DNA of 64,000 nucleotides from an uncultured Chloroflexota bacterium (GTDB taxonomy: Bacteria > Chloroflexota > Anaerolineae > Anaerolineales > Anaerolineaceae). Below the pieces are notes generated by a model. It was not told where the DNA came from and ran no database searches. It saw only the letters and a list, made by a program, of their open reading frames with translations. Positions 43,731 through 52,871 of the stretch are shown here, in pieces (the first letter of the stretch is position 1; every line of letters starts with the position of its first letter). The position numbers and the translations under genes were made by a program. The stretch lies in assembly GCA_902786265.1 (NCBI GenBank), contig CADACE010000017.1, forward strand, positions 61,776 to 125,775, in the 5' to 3' direction.

Positions 43731-45686
43731 ATGAATGGGATGAAAAGAAAAGGATTAGTTATTATTTCTGTTTTGTTTTTTGCACTGTTTCTGTTTGCTT
43801 TGCTGAACCGAACCGGCAGTTTGATTTTGCTTTGGAAGGAAGAAAATCCCGGCAGTATTACTCATGATTCCGGTTATGGCTATTATGCTTTTGTTCAGGA
43901 TGAAAATATCAGCAGGCTTTCCCTTCCGTTTTTTTTGAAAGAAGATGAGGTTTTGCTGGATCAGGGACCGGTTTCTGTAAATGAAGACATAACTGTTTCA
44001 ATCAAAAATGATGGCGGTGGACGATATCAGCTTCTAAAGAATAATGATCTCTATTTTTCCGCGTCTGAAGGCAGACCTGAAGAACATGAATACAGTATTT
44101 TAAGTCCGTCTATCATTCGAAATCGATATCTGCTGGCTTTGCTGCTACCTGTGATTTTTCTTTTTGCGGCAGATGTTTTTGTCTGTGTGAAATATAAGGA
44201 TCGTACTCTCATCATCGCCATAATTCGCTCAATAGCGGTGGCTATTCTTTTGATGCTGCTGTTGCCCTGGAATAATGTGATTTTTCCCGGGTCCCCTTTG
44301 AGATTCGGGCCATTGCTCGTAAAGCCGATATTGCAGCGCAATATTATATATACAGTGCTCCTGTTTGCTGCTGTTTTGGCCATCGTATTGACTTCTCGGA
44401 AAAGCAGAATATGGATTTGGCTCTCTGTTTTGATCATATTGGTCAACACTGTTTATTACTTTATCCCGGAATGGGATTATTACGGCAGACGGGCTGATTC
44501 CGGAGCTTACCTTCAGCACTATAACGCTTCTTCGATCAGGACGCCCGGTTATCCGAAATTTATCGAAATGGTTTTCCTTATGTCCGGACATGAAGGGCTG
44601 GATGAGCTGCGGGAGAAAGATGCCTTTTCAGAGGATGAAAGCCTCCATAACTCTCGAAAAGAAAACAGCATGGGACTGATCAACGTGGTGCGCGCGCAAA
44701 AATGCGTTCTTGCTGCATCCTTCCTGATTCTTTTTTTTGTGTTTTGCAAATATTATGAACCATTATGGTTTGTCCTTTTTTCTCAGATCGTTCTCTGCAA
44801 TGGGCTTTTAGGCGTGGATAACAATTATATTATGACAGAATGTCTTTCACAGGCTTTCATTCTGCTCACGGCGGCAATGTTTATTATGGTGATCAAAGGA
44901 AAGCAGTCTGCTTCATTCGTTATTATGTGTATAACCGCAGGATTGTCGATCCTTATCCGCCCGGCAAATATCTTCCTTGGTCTTCTGATTTTCATTTCCG
45001 CAGTGTTTTTGCTGAAATGCCAGCGGAAAATATCGCTGCTGTTGGCGGGGTGTTTTCTTTTTGTGATGATTTGCGGAATTCCTGCTCTCACGATTTTCCG
45101 GAATTATGGGATTTTTGTCTGGATGCCCACATCCGGATATGTGGAGATTGCGCGGGCAGTTGATTTTCTCGAACCAGGTGATGAAGAAGCTTTTGATGAC
45201 CCGGAGCTCAGAGATATTTGTCTGACGATGCTGGAGAAAAAGAAGCTTTATCCCAATGCAGATCAAAATACAAATATGTGGCTGGTCGCTGTAGCTGCTG
45301 CCGAAGAACATGGATATGATCATATTACCTGCAGTATGGTATTCGGAAAAATCAGCCGTAAGATCCTTTTCCGACATTTCAGTGAATTTGTGAATGCTCT
45401 TGTTGATACTATGAAAACCGCTCTTGACCGAACCCGGCTTCAAATCGGTCCGGTTTCTTTCCCCGCGATGATATTGGGGTTCCTCATCCTTTCTGTCTTG
45501 AGCATGAATATCGATTCATTTACAGGGCTGATCCTGATGATTGGGCATATCGCGCATCTGGGAATCTCAATGATGAACCAGCCGGAGCGGAGATATATAT
45601 ACAGTACGGAGATTCTGTGCCTGCTTGGTTGGCTTTTGATCATTATTGCGTTGACATTGAAAAAACGGGAAAAGAAAATGAATTGA
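43731..45686 (+). CDS. GT39-like (GT-C) polytopic membrane protein
   Basis: About 651 residues with roughly 12 membrane segments. An N-terminal membrane anchor and a beta-rich loop (about 30-125) come first. The loop RRADSGAYLQHYNASS with SIRTPGYPKFIEM carries the acidic and Pro-Gly-Tyr features of GT-C enzymes; a later MTECLSQAFIL and PERRYIYS near the end are also typical. The start is uncertain (ATG 43731 or 43740), without a clear ribosome binding site. It is transcribed alone. Confidence 0.72.
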   Translation: MNGMKRKGLVIISVLFFALFLFALLNRTGSLILLWKEENPGSITHDSGYGYYAFVQDENISRLSLPFFLKEDEVLLDQGPVSVNEDITVSIKNDGGGRYQLLKNNDLYFSASEGRPEEHEYSILSPSIIRNRYLLALLLPVIFLFAADVFVCVKYKDRTLIIAIIRSIAVAILLMLLLPWNNVIFPGSPLRFGPLLVKPILQRNIIYTVLLFAAVLAIVLTSRKSRIWIWLSVLIILVNTVYYFIPEWDYYGRRADSGAYLQHYNASSIRTPGYPKFIEMVFLMSGHEGLDELREKDAFSEDESLHNSRKENSMGLINVVRAQKCVLAASFLILFFVFCKYYEPLWFVLFSQIVLCNGLLGVDNNYIMTECLSQAFILLTAAMFIMVIKGKQSASFVIMCITAGLSILIRPANIFLGLLIFISAVFLLKCQRKISLLLAGCFLFVMICGIPALTIFRNYGIFVWMPTSGYVEIARAVDFLEPGDEEAFDDPELRDICLTMLEKKKLYPNADQNTNMWLVAVAAAEEHGYDHITCSMVFGKISRKILFRHFSEFVNALVDTMKTALDRTRLQIGPVSFPAMILGFLILSVLSMNIDSFTGLILMIGHIAHLGISMMNQPERRYIYSTEILCLLGWLLIIIALTLKKREKKMN

Positions 45687-45827
45687 TTTATAATTAGGCT
45701 TTTTACAATTTTTTTTCAGATAAAATAGTCTGTGCTTTTCTCTCTTTTGCGTTTATAATCATTAATCATATAAAGCTGAAAACCAAAGTATTGCATCGAA
45801 TGCTGCCTCAGAAAGGTTGTATAAAAA

Positions 45828-46421
45828 ATGAAAATTCTGATCGGGACCAATAACGCTCACAAAGCCCAGGAAATCCGTGACATGCTGCCGGAGTTTGAGA
45901 TCGTTCGTCCAAAGGATATCGGCTTGGATTTGGATGTGGATGAAAACGGGAAAACATTTGAAGATAATGCAATGATCAAAGCAAAAGCTTTTGCTGAAGC
46001 TTCCGGAATGATAACGCTTGCGGATGATTCCGGACTGGAGGTGGACTGCCTGCACGGAGAACCGGGTATTTATTCCGCCAGATATTGTCCGAAACCCGGG
46101 GCAGACGATGCGGACCGGCGTCATTATTTGTTGGAGAATATTCAAAAATGCGGTGCAGCGCGGCCATGGACAGCACGGTTTCGCTGCGAGATCGCGGTTG
46201 TTTTTCCGGAAGAAGGAAAAACGCTGAGAGCTTCAGGTTCTTGTGAAGGAGAAATTATTCCGGAAGAGCGAGGCAGCAACGGTTTTGGTTATGATCCGAT
46301 TTTTTACCGTTCTGAAGAAAAAATGACACTATCTGAGATGACAGAAGCGGAAAAGAATGCAATCTCCCATCGCGGAAATGCTATCAAGAAAGCGGCTCCG
46401 TTTCTTCGTGCGTTGATTTAA
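45828..46421 (+). CDS. rdgB: XTP/dITP pyrophosphatase (RdgB/HAM1 family)
   Basis: 197 residues. It begins with the family motif IGTNNAHKAQEI, followed by FEDNAMIKAKAF, the metal-site block LADDSGLEVD and GSNGFGYDPIFY, and ends with SHRGNAIKK. The enzyme clears non-canonical purine nucleoside triphosphates. AGAAAGG precedes ATG 45828 and a TATAAT lies near 45754. It heads a three-gene unit with the serine dehydratase and methyltransferase. Confidence 0.96.
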   Translation: MKILIGTNNAHKAQEIRDMLPEFEIVRPKDIGLDLDVDENGKTFEDNAMIKAKAFAEASGMITLADDSGLEVDCLHGEPGIYSARYCPKPGADDADRRHYLLENIQKCGAARPWTARFRCEIAVVFPEEGKTLRASGSCEGEIIPEERGSNGFGYDPIFYRSEEKMTLSEMTEAEKNAISHRGNAIKKAAPFLRALI

Positions 46422-46441
46422 TAACAGCAAAGGATCAGAAA

Positions 46442-47659
46442 ATGGATACTATCAGACATTTATTCCGGATCGGTTATGGCCCCAGCAGCAGCCACACTAT
46501 GGGACCGAAACATGCGGCTGAAATTTTTCATCAAAAAAACCCCGGTGCAAATCATTATCTTGTGACGCTTTATGGAAGCCTGGCTGCTACCGGTAAGGGA
46601 CATATGACAGACAAAGCTATTCTGGAGGAGCTTGGCGAAGATCGTACGACAATCAGCTGGCAGCCGGATGTTACTCTTCCTTACCATCCGAACGGGATGG
46701 AATTTGAGGCTTTTGATGAGTCCGGGAGTGTTACGGATGACTGGACGGTCTATTCAGTCGGCGGCGGGCGGATCGATGATAAAGGAGACAGAATTCCGCC
46801 GGAAACGGTCAGCAATATCTATCCTCATCGTAATATGGAGGAAATTCAGAAATACCTGAATTCAACCGGGATGAATTTTTGGGAGTATGTTGAGGAATGT
46901 GAGGGCTCTGAAATCTGGAATTATCTCCGTGAAGTCTGGCATGTGATGAGTGATGCGGTGGATCGCGGTGTCCGGCAGGAGGGTGTGATACCGGGCGGAT
47001 TAGGAATCACGCGAAAAGCGAATCTCTATTTCCGCCGTTCTCAGCTGACCCGGGATGGGTTTATCCATTCCACACCGATGTCTGCGTTTGCCCTGGCTGT
47101 ATCCGAAGAAAACGCAACCGGCGGAAAGATCGTTACTGCCCCAACCTGCGGATCCTGCGGTGTTTTGCCCGCGGTACTGCGTTATTTCCAGAAGAAAATG
47201 GATATTACAGAAGAAAATATCCTGCGGGCTATCGCCACGGCAGGTGTGTTTGGTAATGTTGTTAAGCATACCGGATCGATTTCCGGTGCTGAAGTCGGCT
47301 GTCAGGGAGAAATCGGTGTAGCCTGTGCGATGGCGGCTTCGGCTGCTTCATATTTTTACTCAGGTACTGCAAGACAAATCGAATACGCGGCGGAATCCGG
47401 TCTCGAACATCATCTTGGTCTTACATGTGATCCGGTTGCCGGTTTGGTTCAGGTTCCCTGTATTGAGAGAAATGCCGCTGCTGCTAACGCGGCTTTATTT
47501 GCTGCTCAGTTCGTGATGTTTTCGGACGGTTCACATCGTATCAGCTTTGACGATGTGGTTGTTGCGATGATGAACACCGGAGTGGATATGCCAAGCCTTT
47601 ATCGTGAGACTTCAGAAGGTGGTCTGGCAAAGGTTTACCGGATACCCTGCGGAGCATGA
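46442..47659 (+). CDS. L-serine ammonia-lyase, single-chain iron-sulfur type
   Basis: 405 residues. The beta-domain start has GYGPSSSHTMGPKHAAEIF and the alpha domain holds the cluster motif TAPTCGSCGVLPAV plus GSISGAEVGCQGEIGVA and the late CDPVAGLVQVPCIERN, supplying the cysteines of the 4Fe-4S cluster that activates serine. It deaminates L-serine to pyruvate. AAAGGA precedes ATG 46442, 21 nt after rdgB. Confidence 0.95.
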   Translation: MDTIRHLFRIGYGPSSSHTMGPKHAAEIFHQKNPGANHYLVTLYGSLAATGKGHMTDKAILEELGEDRTTISWQPDVTLPYHPNGMEFEAFDESGSVTDDWTVYSVGGGRIDDKGDRIPPETVSNIYPHRNMEEIQKYLNSTGMNFWEYVEECEGSEIWNYLREVWHVMSDAVDRGVRQEGVIPGGLGITRKANLYFRRSQLTRDGFIHSTPMSAFALAVSEENATGGKIVTAPTCGSCGVLPAVLRYFQKKMDITEENILRAIATAGVFGNVVKHTGSISGAEVGCQGEIGVACAMAASAASYFYSGTARQIEYAAESGLEHHLGLTCDPVAGLVQVPCIERNAAAANAALFAAQFVMFSDGSHRISFDDVVVAMMNTGVDMPSLYRETSEGGLAKVYRIPCGA

Positions 47660-47712
47660 ATAGCAGCCTGTAGGAACGGTTACCGGAGGCAGGAAACTGC
47701 TGAGCCGGTTTT

Positions 47713-48510
47713 ATGACAGGAAGCGCATTTTTGTTTCGAGCTGAGGATATGGAACCAAAGACTGCTGCGGAACTTTTGGAAATTAACCGCCGTTTTTATA
47801 ATGAATTCGGAGATGCATTTGCGGCTACCCGCAGACGTATCCAGCCCGGTGTCAGTAAGATCCTTGAGACAATTCCACGGGAAATATCATCAGATTGGCT
47901 TGATCTTGGCTGTGGTTCGGGGGCTTTGGGACAAATTTGGTCAGGACAGGGCAGAACCGGATCTTATACGGGGCTGGATTTCAGCGGACCTTTGCTTAAT
48001 GAAGCGGAAAAGGTGGCAGAAAATTTTTCATCAAATTCTTTGCAGCTGCGTTACAGACCTGGTGATTTGATGGACCCGGAATGGCCGGTTGCCTTCGGAA
48101 ATGAAAAGTTTGATGGTGTTTTGGCTTTTGCTTCACTTCATCATATTCCGGGCAGAGAAAACCATCTGCGGATCTTTCAGCAGATACATGAACTGCTGCA
48201 GCCGAATGGCAGATTTATTTTTTCTGTATGGCAGTTCCAGAATTCCCCGAAATTGATGGGACGTGTACAGCCCTGGAGCCTTACAGGCATTTCAGCGGAA
48301 GCATTGGAAAAGGGAGATACACTTCTGGATTGGAGATATGCATTGCAGGATAGTGTAAATAGAACCGGTCTTCGTTATGTTCATCTTTTTTCTGAGGAGG
48401 AGCTGGAACAGCTTGCTGTGGAGAGCGGGTTTACGGTAACGGATCATTTTTATTCGGATGGTGCGGAGGGAAACCTGGCATTGTATTACGAAATAAAGAG
48501 AGAACAATAA
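47713..48510 (+). CDS. Class I SAM methyltransferase, Trm9/ALKBH8-like
   Basis: 265 residues from ATG 47713; an alternative start at 47749 (MEPKTAAELL) is closer to a GAGGAT element and may be the true one. Motif I is DLGCGSGALGQ, followed by YTGLDFSGPLL and the post-I block VLAFASLHHIPG. The C-terminal GDTLLDW ... RYVHLFSEEELEQL resembles Trm9-type tRNA wobble-uridine methyltransferases, but this is by eye and the bacterial substrate is unknown. Confidence 0.8.
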   Translation: MTGSAFLFRAEDMEPKTAAELLEINRRFYNEFGDAFAATRRRIQPGVSKILETIPREISSDWLDLGCGSGALGQIWSGQGRTGSYTGLDFSGPLLNEAEKVAENFSSNSLQLRYRPGDLMDPEWPVAFGNEKFDGVLAFASLHHIPGRENHLRIFQQIHELLQPNGRFIFSVWQFQNSPKLMGRVQPWSLTGISAEALEKGDTLLDWRYALQDSVNRTGLRYVHLFSEEELEQLAVESGFTVTDHFYSDGAEGNLALYYEIKREQ

Positions 48511-48563
48511 GAACAGATTCCCTTTTTGATTGTTTATATCCCGAAACGGGAAAAGGAGTTGGT

Positions 48564-50327
48564 ATGAAAAAGAATTGTTTGATCGGTTTTTTGATTCTGC
48601 TGCTCGTGTTGATTATTGCACCGGGCTGCGGAGCGGCGGGCAATGTCAGTGATCAGGTCGTGGTTATCGGCCAGAATGGCATTTATGACCTGAACAGTGC
48701 TCTGAATGCGCTTGGCAATAATGCGGGAAATGCCGTGATTTATTTGAACGGTTCAACGAGCATTTCAACACAGGCAGAGGTACCTGCCCGTTTAACCGGT
48801 TTGAAATCAGTTACCCTTGCTTCCTATACCGGCTCTTCGGTCTCGGTAGCTATGTCCGGGAGTGTGATTTGCGCAAACGGAGTACCTTTCATTGTTGACC
48901 AGAATGTGAGCCTGTCAAACGGTTATCTTGTCGGAGGTAATTGTCTGGCTCAAAGCGGAAATGGCTCGGTCAACGAGTCTGTTCTGATCATCAATGGCTC
49001 CGCTGATTATGTGATCGGCGGTGGTTTGTCGATGGCCAACGGTGCGGTAGCTTCCGCAAAAAATGTCACGATAATTGTGAATGGTAATACGAGATACGTA
49101 CATGGCGGCGGTTATGCTTTCAATGGCGGCATCACAGAAGTGACCGGAGTTGCGAATCTGATAATTCCGCCAAACGGGAAGGTAACTAATGCACTTTATG
49201 GCGGTGGTTACGCCGGCGGTTCAGGAAGCCGTTCCTCTGTCAATGCAGCTCATGTGATCGCTCTGGGAGCTGTGTCTAATTTAAATCCGGATTCCGGTTT
49301 AGCTGAAAACGGCGGATCAGCGAATGTCGGTTCAAATATGGGCGGTTCGGGAATTTCTTTGATCAATCCGGATATGCCGAGACCTGTTCCGACTGCAACT
49401 CCGGTTCCGCAGGTTCCGCAGACGATCACCCGCCCTTATGCGGGAACAACCGTGATGTACATCGGGCCGAACCAACAGGCGCAGAATTTTACGGATGCGG
49501 TGAACCTGCTGCCTATGAACGCCGGAAATGTTGAGTTCCGAATTATGGGAAACTTCCGGCAGAATGAGGACGTCGTGATCCCTGAAAACAGAAATATTCA
49601 GTCGCTGAAGATCACTGGAAATAATAATGCCCGTATGACGGTTTCCTGGCCGGAGGATGTAGGATTTTTTGCAAACGGTATTCCGACGGAGATCGGCAGC
49701 ACTGTTGTATTCCATGATGGTGTGATTTATGGCGGGGCTAACGTCACTGCCGGACAAAGATCAAGTTTACAGAGTACGTATCTGGATATTTACGGAAGTG
49801 TAAATAAAGTGGTTGCCGGTTCGAAAGCTAAAGGCGCGTCTGCATATGCCCGGGTTGGCAATACGATGCTGATCATGCACGGAAAAGCTTCCGGCTGGTT
49901 ATATGGCGGCGGAGCGGCATTATATGGCGGACACTCTGTTGTTGAGGGTATGGCTTCGATGTATGTTATGCCGGGCGCATCGATCGATTTAAGCATTGCC
50001 GGCGGCGGATATGCTTTTGGTGCGGGGGCAGTTTCTGAAGTCAGAGATTCAATAATGGATGTTTCAGGATCAGTCGTCTATGCGGTTTTCCTGGGCGGAT
50101 ATGCGGATCAGTCTTCGACAGCAAAGACAACCGGCCAGGCTTATCTGACCCTTCAGCCGCAGGGAAATATCGGGCAGAGTGTCTGGTATGGCGGGCGCGC
50201 TTATAATAAATCCGTTGTTACTCTTGATACTGCCTCAGCACAGATTTCAGGCCGTGTCGGAGCTTCGGTCCATAAAGAAGGCCGGGCTTCCGATGGCGGT
50301 TCTGTAAGCACCAGAGTGATCCGGTAG
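48564..50327 (+). CDS. Glycine-rich cell-surface protein with internal duplication, probable lipoprotein
   Basis: 587 residues. The signal sequence ends in IIAPGC with C22, an acceptable lipobox. Two similar halves (about 30-265 and 295-575) are joined by a Pro/Thr linker (PTATPVPQVPQT). Each half starts with a VVIGQNG- or MYIGPNQ-type strand, a D/A-rich helix with NAGN, then many short strands and glycine-rich turns (VHGGGYAF, LYGGGYAGG, LYGGGAALYGG, AGGGYAFGAG), suggesting a beta-helix. No catalytic site was recognised. GGAG precedes ATG 48564. A terminator follows. Confidence 0.72.
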   Translation: MKKNCLIGFLILLLVLIIAPGCGAAGNVSDQVVVIGQNGIYDLNSALNALGNNAGNAVIYLNGSTSISTQAEVPARLTGLKSVTLASYTGSSVSVAMSGSVICANGVPFIVDQNVSLSNGYLVGGNCLAQSGNGSVNESVLIINGSADYVIGGGLSMANGAVASAKNVTIIVNGNTRYVHGGGYAFNGGITEVTGVANLIIPPNGKVTNALYGGGYAGGSGSRSSVNAAHVIALGAVSNLNPDSGLAENGGSANVGSNMGGSGISLINPDMPRPVPTATPVPQVPQTITRPYAGTTVMYIGPNQQAQNFTDAVNLLPMNAGNVEFRIMGNFRQNEDVVIPENRNIQSLKITGNNNARMTVSWPEDVGFFANGIPTEIGSTVVFHDGVIYGGANVTAGQRSSLQSTYLDIYGSVNKVVAGSKAKGASAYARVGNTMLIMHGKASGWLYGGGAALYGGHSVVEGMASMYVMPGASIDLSIAGGGYAFGAGAVSEVRDSIMDVSGSVVYAVFLGGYADQSSTAKTTGQAYLTLQPQGNIGQSVWYGGRAYNKSVVTLDTASAQISGRVGASVHKEGRASDGGSVSTRVIR

Positions 50328-50364
50328 ATTTATATAATCTCTGAAAGCAACTGAAAGATAACAG

Positions 50365-50405
50365 AACGGTTTCATGTGAAATTTTTGATCACATGAAACC
50401 GTTTT
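50365..50405 (+). terminator. Intrinsic terminator after the glycine-rich surface protein gene
   Basis: Perfect 15-bp arms (50365-50379 and 50389-50403) with a 9-nt loop, ending in GTTTTA. Confidence 0.8.
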
Positions 50406-50425
50406 ATCGTTAAATAATCTTTTTG

Positions 50426-50454
50426 TTGCCTGATTCTCTCTTTTCATTTATAAT
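50426..50454 (+). promoter_or_regulatory. Sigma-A promoter for the GH2 gene
   Basis: TTGCCT (50426-50431), 17 nt and TATAAT (50449-50454) lie 32 nt before ATG 50487. Confidence 0.7.
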
Positions 50455-50486
50455 GCGGGTAGATAATTTCACAAAGGATATATGGT

Positions 50487-52862
50487 ATGAAACGGACTGC
50501 TTTTAATGAGAATTGGTATTTTTTACGGGAATGGCGGGATTCGTTAGTAAATGTTTCGAAGGCAGCAGCAGAAAAATTACTTGAAGCAGTACGGCTGCCG
50601 CATTCGAATTGTGTACTGCCGTTTAACTGTTTTGATCAGGACTCGTATCAAAAGGTATGCGGATATGTCCGTTTCTTTCATGTTCCGGATGAACTGCGGA
50701 ACAAGCGGATTTTCATTTGCTTTGACGGAGCTGCTCATCAGGCTGAGGTCTGGTGCAACGGGAAACCGGTTGGAAGCCATCATTGCGGATATACCGCGTT
50801 TCGTGTTGAATTAACAGATTTTGTGAAACCCGGTGAAGAAAATCTGCTGTGTGTAAAGGTGGATTCCCGCGAGCATGACGTTCCTCCTTTTGGCAGTATG
50901 GTCGATTATCTGACATATGGCGGGCTTTATCGTGAAGTATGGTTTGAGACCAGTGAGCGATCCCGCATCAGTGATGTCTTTATCCGGGGAGAAACTGACG
51001 GAAGCTTCCGCTGTACCGTTTCAAGTGAGAAAACGAATGATGAAGTCCTGAAACTCCGGATATTTGATGATTCAGGGAATATTTGTTGTTTCGAGAAAAC
51101 GATTCCCGAAGATGGGTGTTTACGGGATGTTCTGCCTGATGTTAAACCCTGGTCGCTTGATACCCCTGTCTTATATACGGCAGAAGTTTCATTGTCTGCC
51201 GGTTCGGAAATACTGGATATTGAGCGGGTTCGGTTTGGCTTCCGGACTGCGGAATTCAGGAAAGACGGATTCTATCTGAATGGCAAAAAAGTACTGATAC
51301 GCGGGCTGGACCGTCATCAGAGCTGGCCGTACATCGGGTATGCCGCTCCTGCCCGGGCACAGAGGTTTGACGCGGATATTCTGAAATATGAATTAGCCTG
51401 CAACGGCGTCCGTACAAGTCATTACCCGCAGAGCCATCACTTTATCGACCGCTGTGATGAGATCGGCCTCCTGGTCTTTATGGAGCTGCCCGGCTGGCAG
51501 CATATCGGTGATGAGGATTGGCAGTCACAGGCTGTCCAAAATGTCCGGGAGATGGTGAGCCAGTACCGGAATCACCCTTCCATCATTCTTTGGGGTGTCC
51601 GGATCAACGAAAGCCCTGATAACGACGAATTCTACACCAGGACCAATCAGGCGGCTCATGAACTGGACGACAGCCGTCCCACAGGTGGTGTGCGGAACTT
51701 CCGCGGAAGCCGCCTTTTGGAAGATGTTTATACCTATAATGATTTTTCACATACGGGAAACAATCCCGGCTGTGAACCGAAAGCTGCCATTACTTCCGAT
51801 CCGGGAAAGCCGTATCTGATAACTGAGTATATGGGACATATTTTCCCGACGAAACCATTCGATAATGAAGAGCACCGCAAAGAACATGCCTTGCGGCATG
51901 CCAGAGTGCTCAATGATATCGCGGCACAGGGTGATATCGCCGGAGGCTTTGGCTGGTGCATGTTTGATTACAACACCCATCGGGAGTTCGGTGCCGGCGA
52001 TGGCATCTGCTGGCATGGTGTGATGGATATGTTCCGCAACCCGAAACTGGCCGCTGCTGTTTATGCTTCGCAGGGAGATGAAAATCCGGTATTGGAAGTC
52101 AGTACAACCATGGATATCGGTGAATGGCCGGCGTTTGGTTTGACCAATGCTGTGGCATTTACGAATGCCGATGAAGTGCGCTGCTACCGGAACGGGGAGT
52201 ATGTAAAGACGTTTTATCCGTCAAAGAATTACCCTGCGCTTCCTCATCCGCCCGTTATTATTGATGATTTTATCGGCGGTCTGCTGAAAAACCGTGAGGG
52301 ATATGACGCGGAAACGGCAAAGGATCTCAAAAAAGTGATCTACGCGTTTGTTCGTTATGCACAAGAGCCGTTTACTGAGGAAGTATTGGCTGCCAAAAGC
52401 CGTTTGAACGCGGCCGGTATCAGCGATAAAACAATAGCTGAACTGCAAAACCGATACATGACATATTGGGGAGAAGACGGTGTGGCTGCCTGGAAAATCT
52501 TAGCGGTAAAGGACGGCAGAGTCATTGCAGCCCGAACGCTTACTCCGGGACGGAAGTTCTCGCTTTGTGTCAAAGCAGATACGCTGAATATGGTCGAAAA
52601 AGACAGTTGGGATATGGCATCGGTACGGATCAGTGTACGGGATGAGAATGGAAATGTGCAGCCTTATTGCCAGCGTGCGGTGACATTGAAAGCTTATGGC
52701 GCGATCGAATTGATCGGTCCGGAATCTGTTCCGCTTTCCGGCGGCAGGGCCGGCTGTTATGTCCGGAGCCGCGGAGTACCGGGACGCGGGTTCCTGGTTG
52801 TCAGAGCGGATGGGATGGATATGGTTAATACGATTTTCCGGGTACAGATTGCTGACCGGTGA
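50487..52862 (+). CDS. Glycoside hydrolase family 2 (beta-galactosidase/beta-glucuronidase type)
   Basis: 791 residues, no signal peptide. An N-terminal sugar-binding jelly roll (about 10-165; ICFDGAAHQAEVWCNG, HHCGYTAFRVELTDF), an Ig-like domain (about 170-265) and the TIM barrel (about 270-560) follow in GH2 order. The barrel starts VLIRGLDRHQSWP, the acid/base Glu is in ILWGVRINES and the nucleophile Glu in LITEYMGH. The C-terminal domain is of unknown function. The substrate could be a beta-galactoside or uronide side chain of pectin; the specificity is not determined. AAAGGA precedes ATG 50487. Confidence 0.92.
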   Translation: MKRTAFNENWYFLREWRDSLVNVSKAAAEKLLEAVRLPHSNCVLPFNCFDQDSYQKVCGYVRFFHVPDELRNKRIFICFDGAAHQAEVWCNGKPVGSHHCGYTAFRVELTDFVKPGEENLLCVKVDSREHDVPPFGSMVDYLTYGGLYREVWFETSERSRISDVFIRGETDGSFRCTVSSEKTNDEVLKLRIFDDSGNICCFEKTIPEDGCLRDVLPDVKPWSLDTPVLYTAEVSLSAGSEILDIERVRFGFRTAEFRKDGFYLNGKKVLIRGLDRHQSWPYIGYAAPARAQRFDADILKYELACNGVRTSHYPQSHHFIDRCDEIGLLVFMELPGWQHIGDEDWQSQAVQNVREMVSQYRNHPSIILWGVRINESPDNDEFYTRTNQAAHELDDSRPTGGVRNFRGSRLLEDVYTYNDFSHTGNNPGCEPKAAITSDPGKPYLITEYMGHIFPTKPFDNEEHRKEHALRHARVLNDIAAQGDIAGGFGWCMFDYNTHREFGAGDGICWHGVMDMFRNPKLAAAVYASQGDENPVLEVSTTMDIGEWPAFGLTNAVAFTNADEVRCYRNGEYVKTFYPSKNYPALPHPPVIIDDFIGGLLKNREGYDAETAKDLKKVIYAFVRYAQEPFTEEVLAAKSRLNAAGISDKTIAELQNRYMTYWGEDGVAAWKILAVKDGRVIAARTLTPGRKFSLCVKADTLNMVEKDSWDMASVRISVRDENGNVQPYCQRAVTLKAYGAIELIGPESVPLSGGRAGCYVRSRGVPGRGFLVVRADGMDMVNTIFRVQIADR

Positions 52863-52871
52863 GGAATGAGT

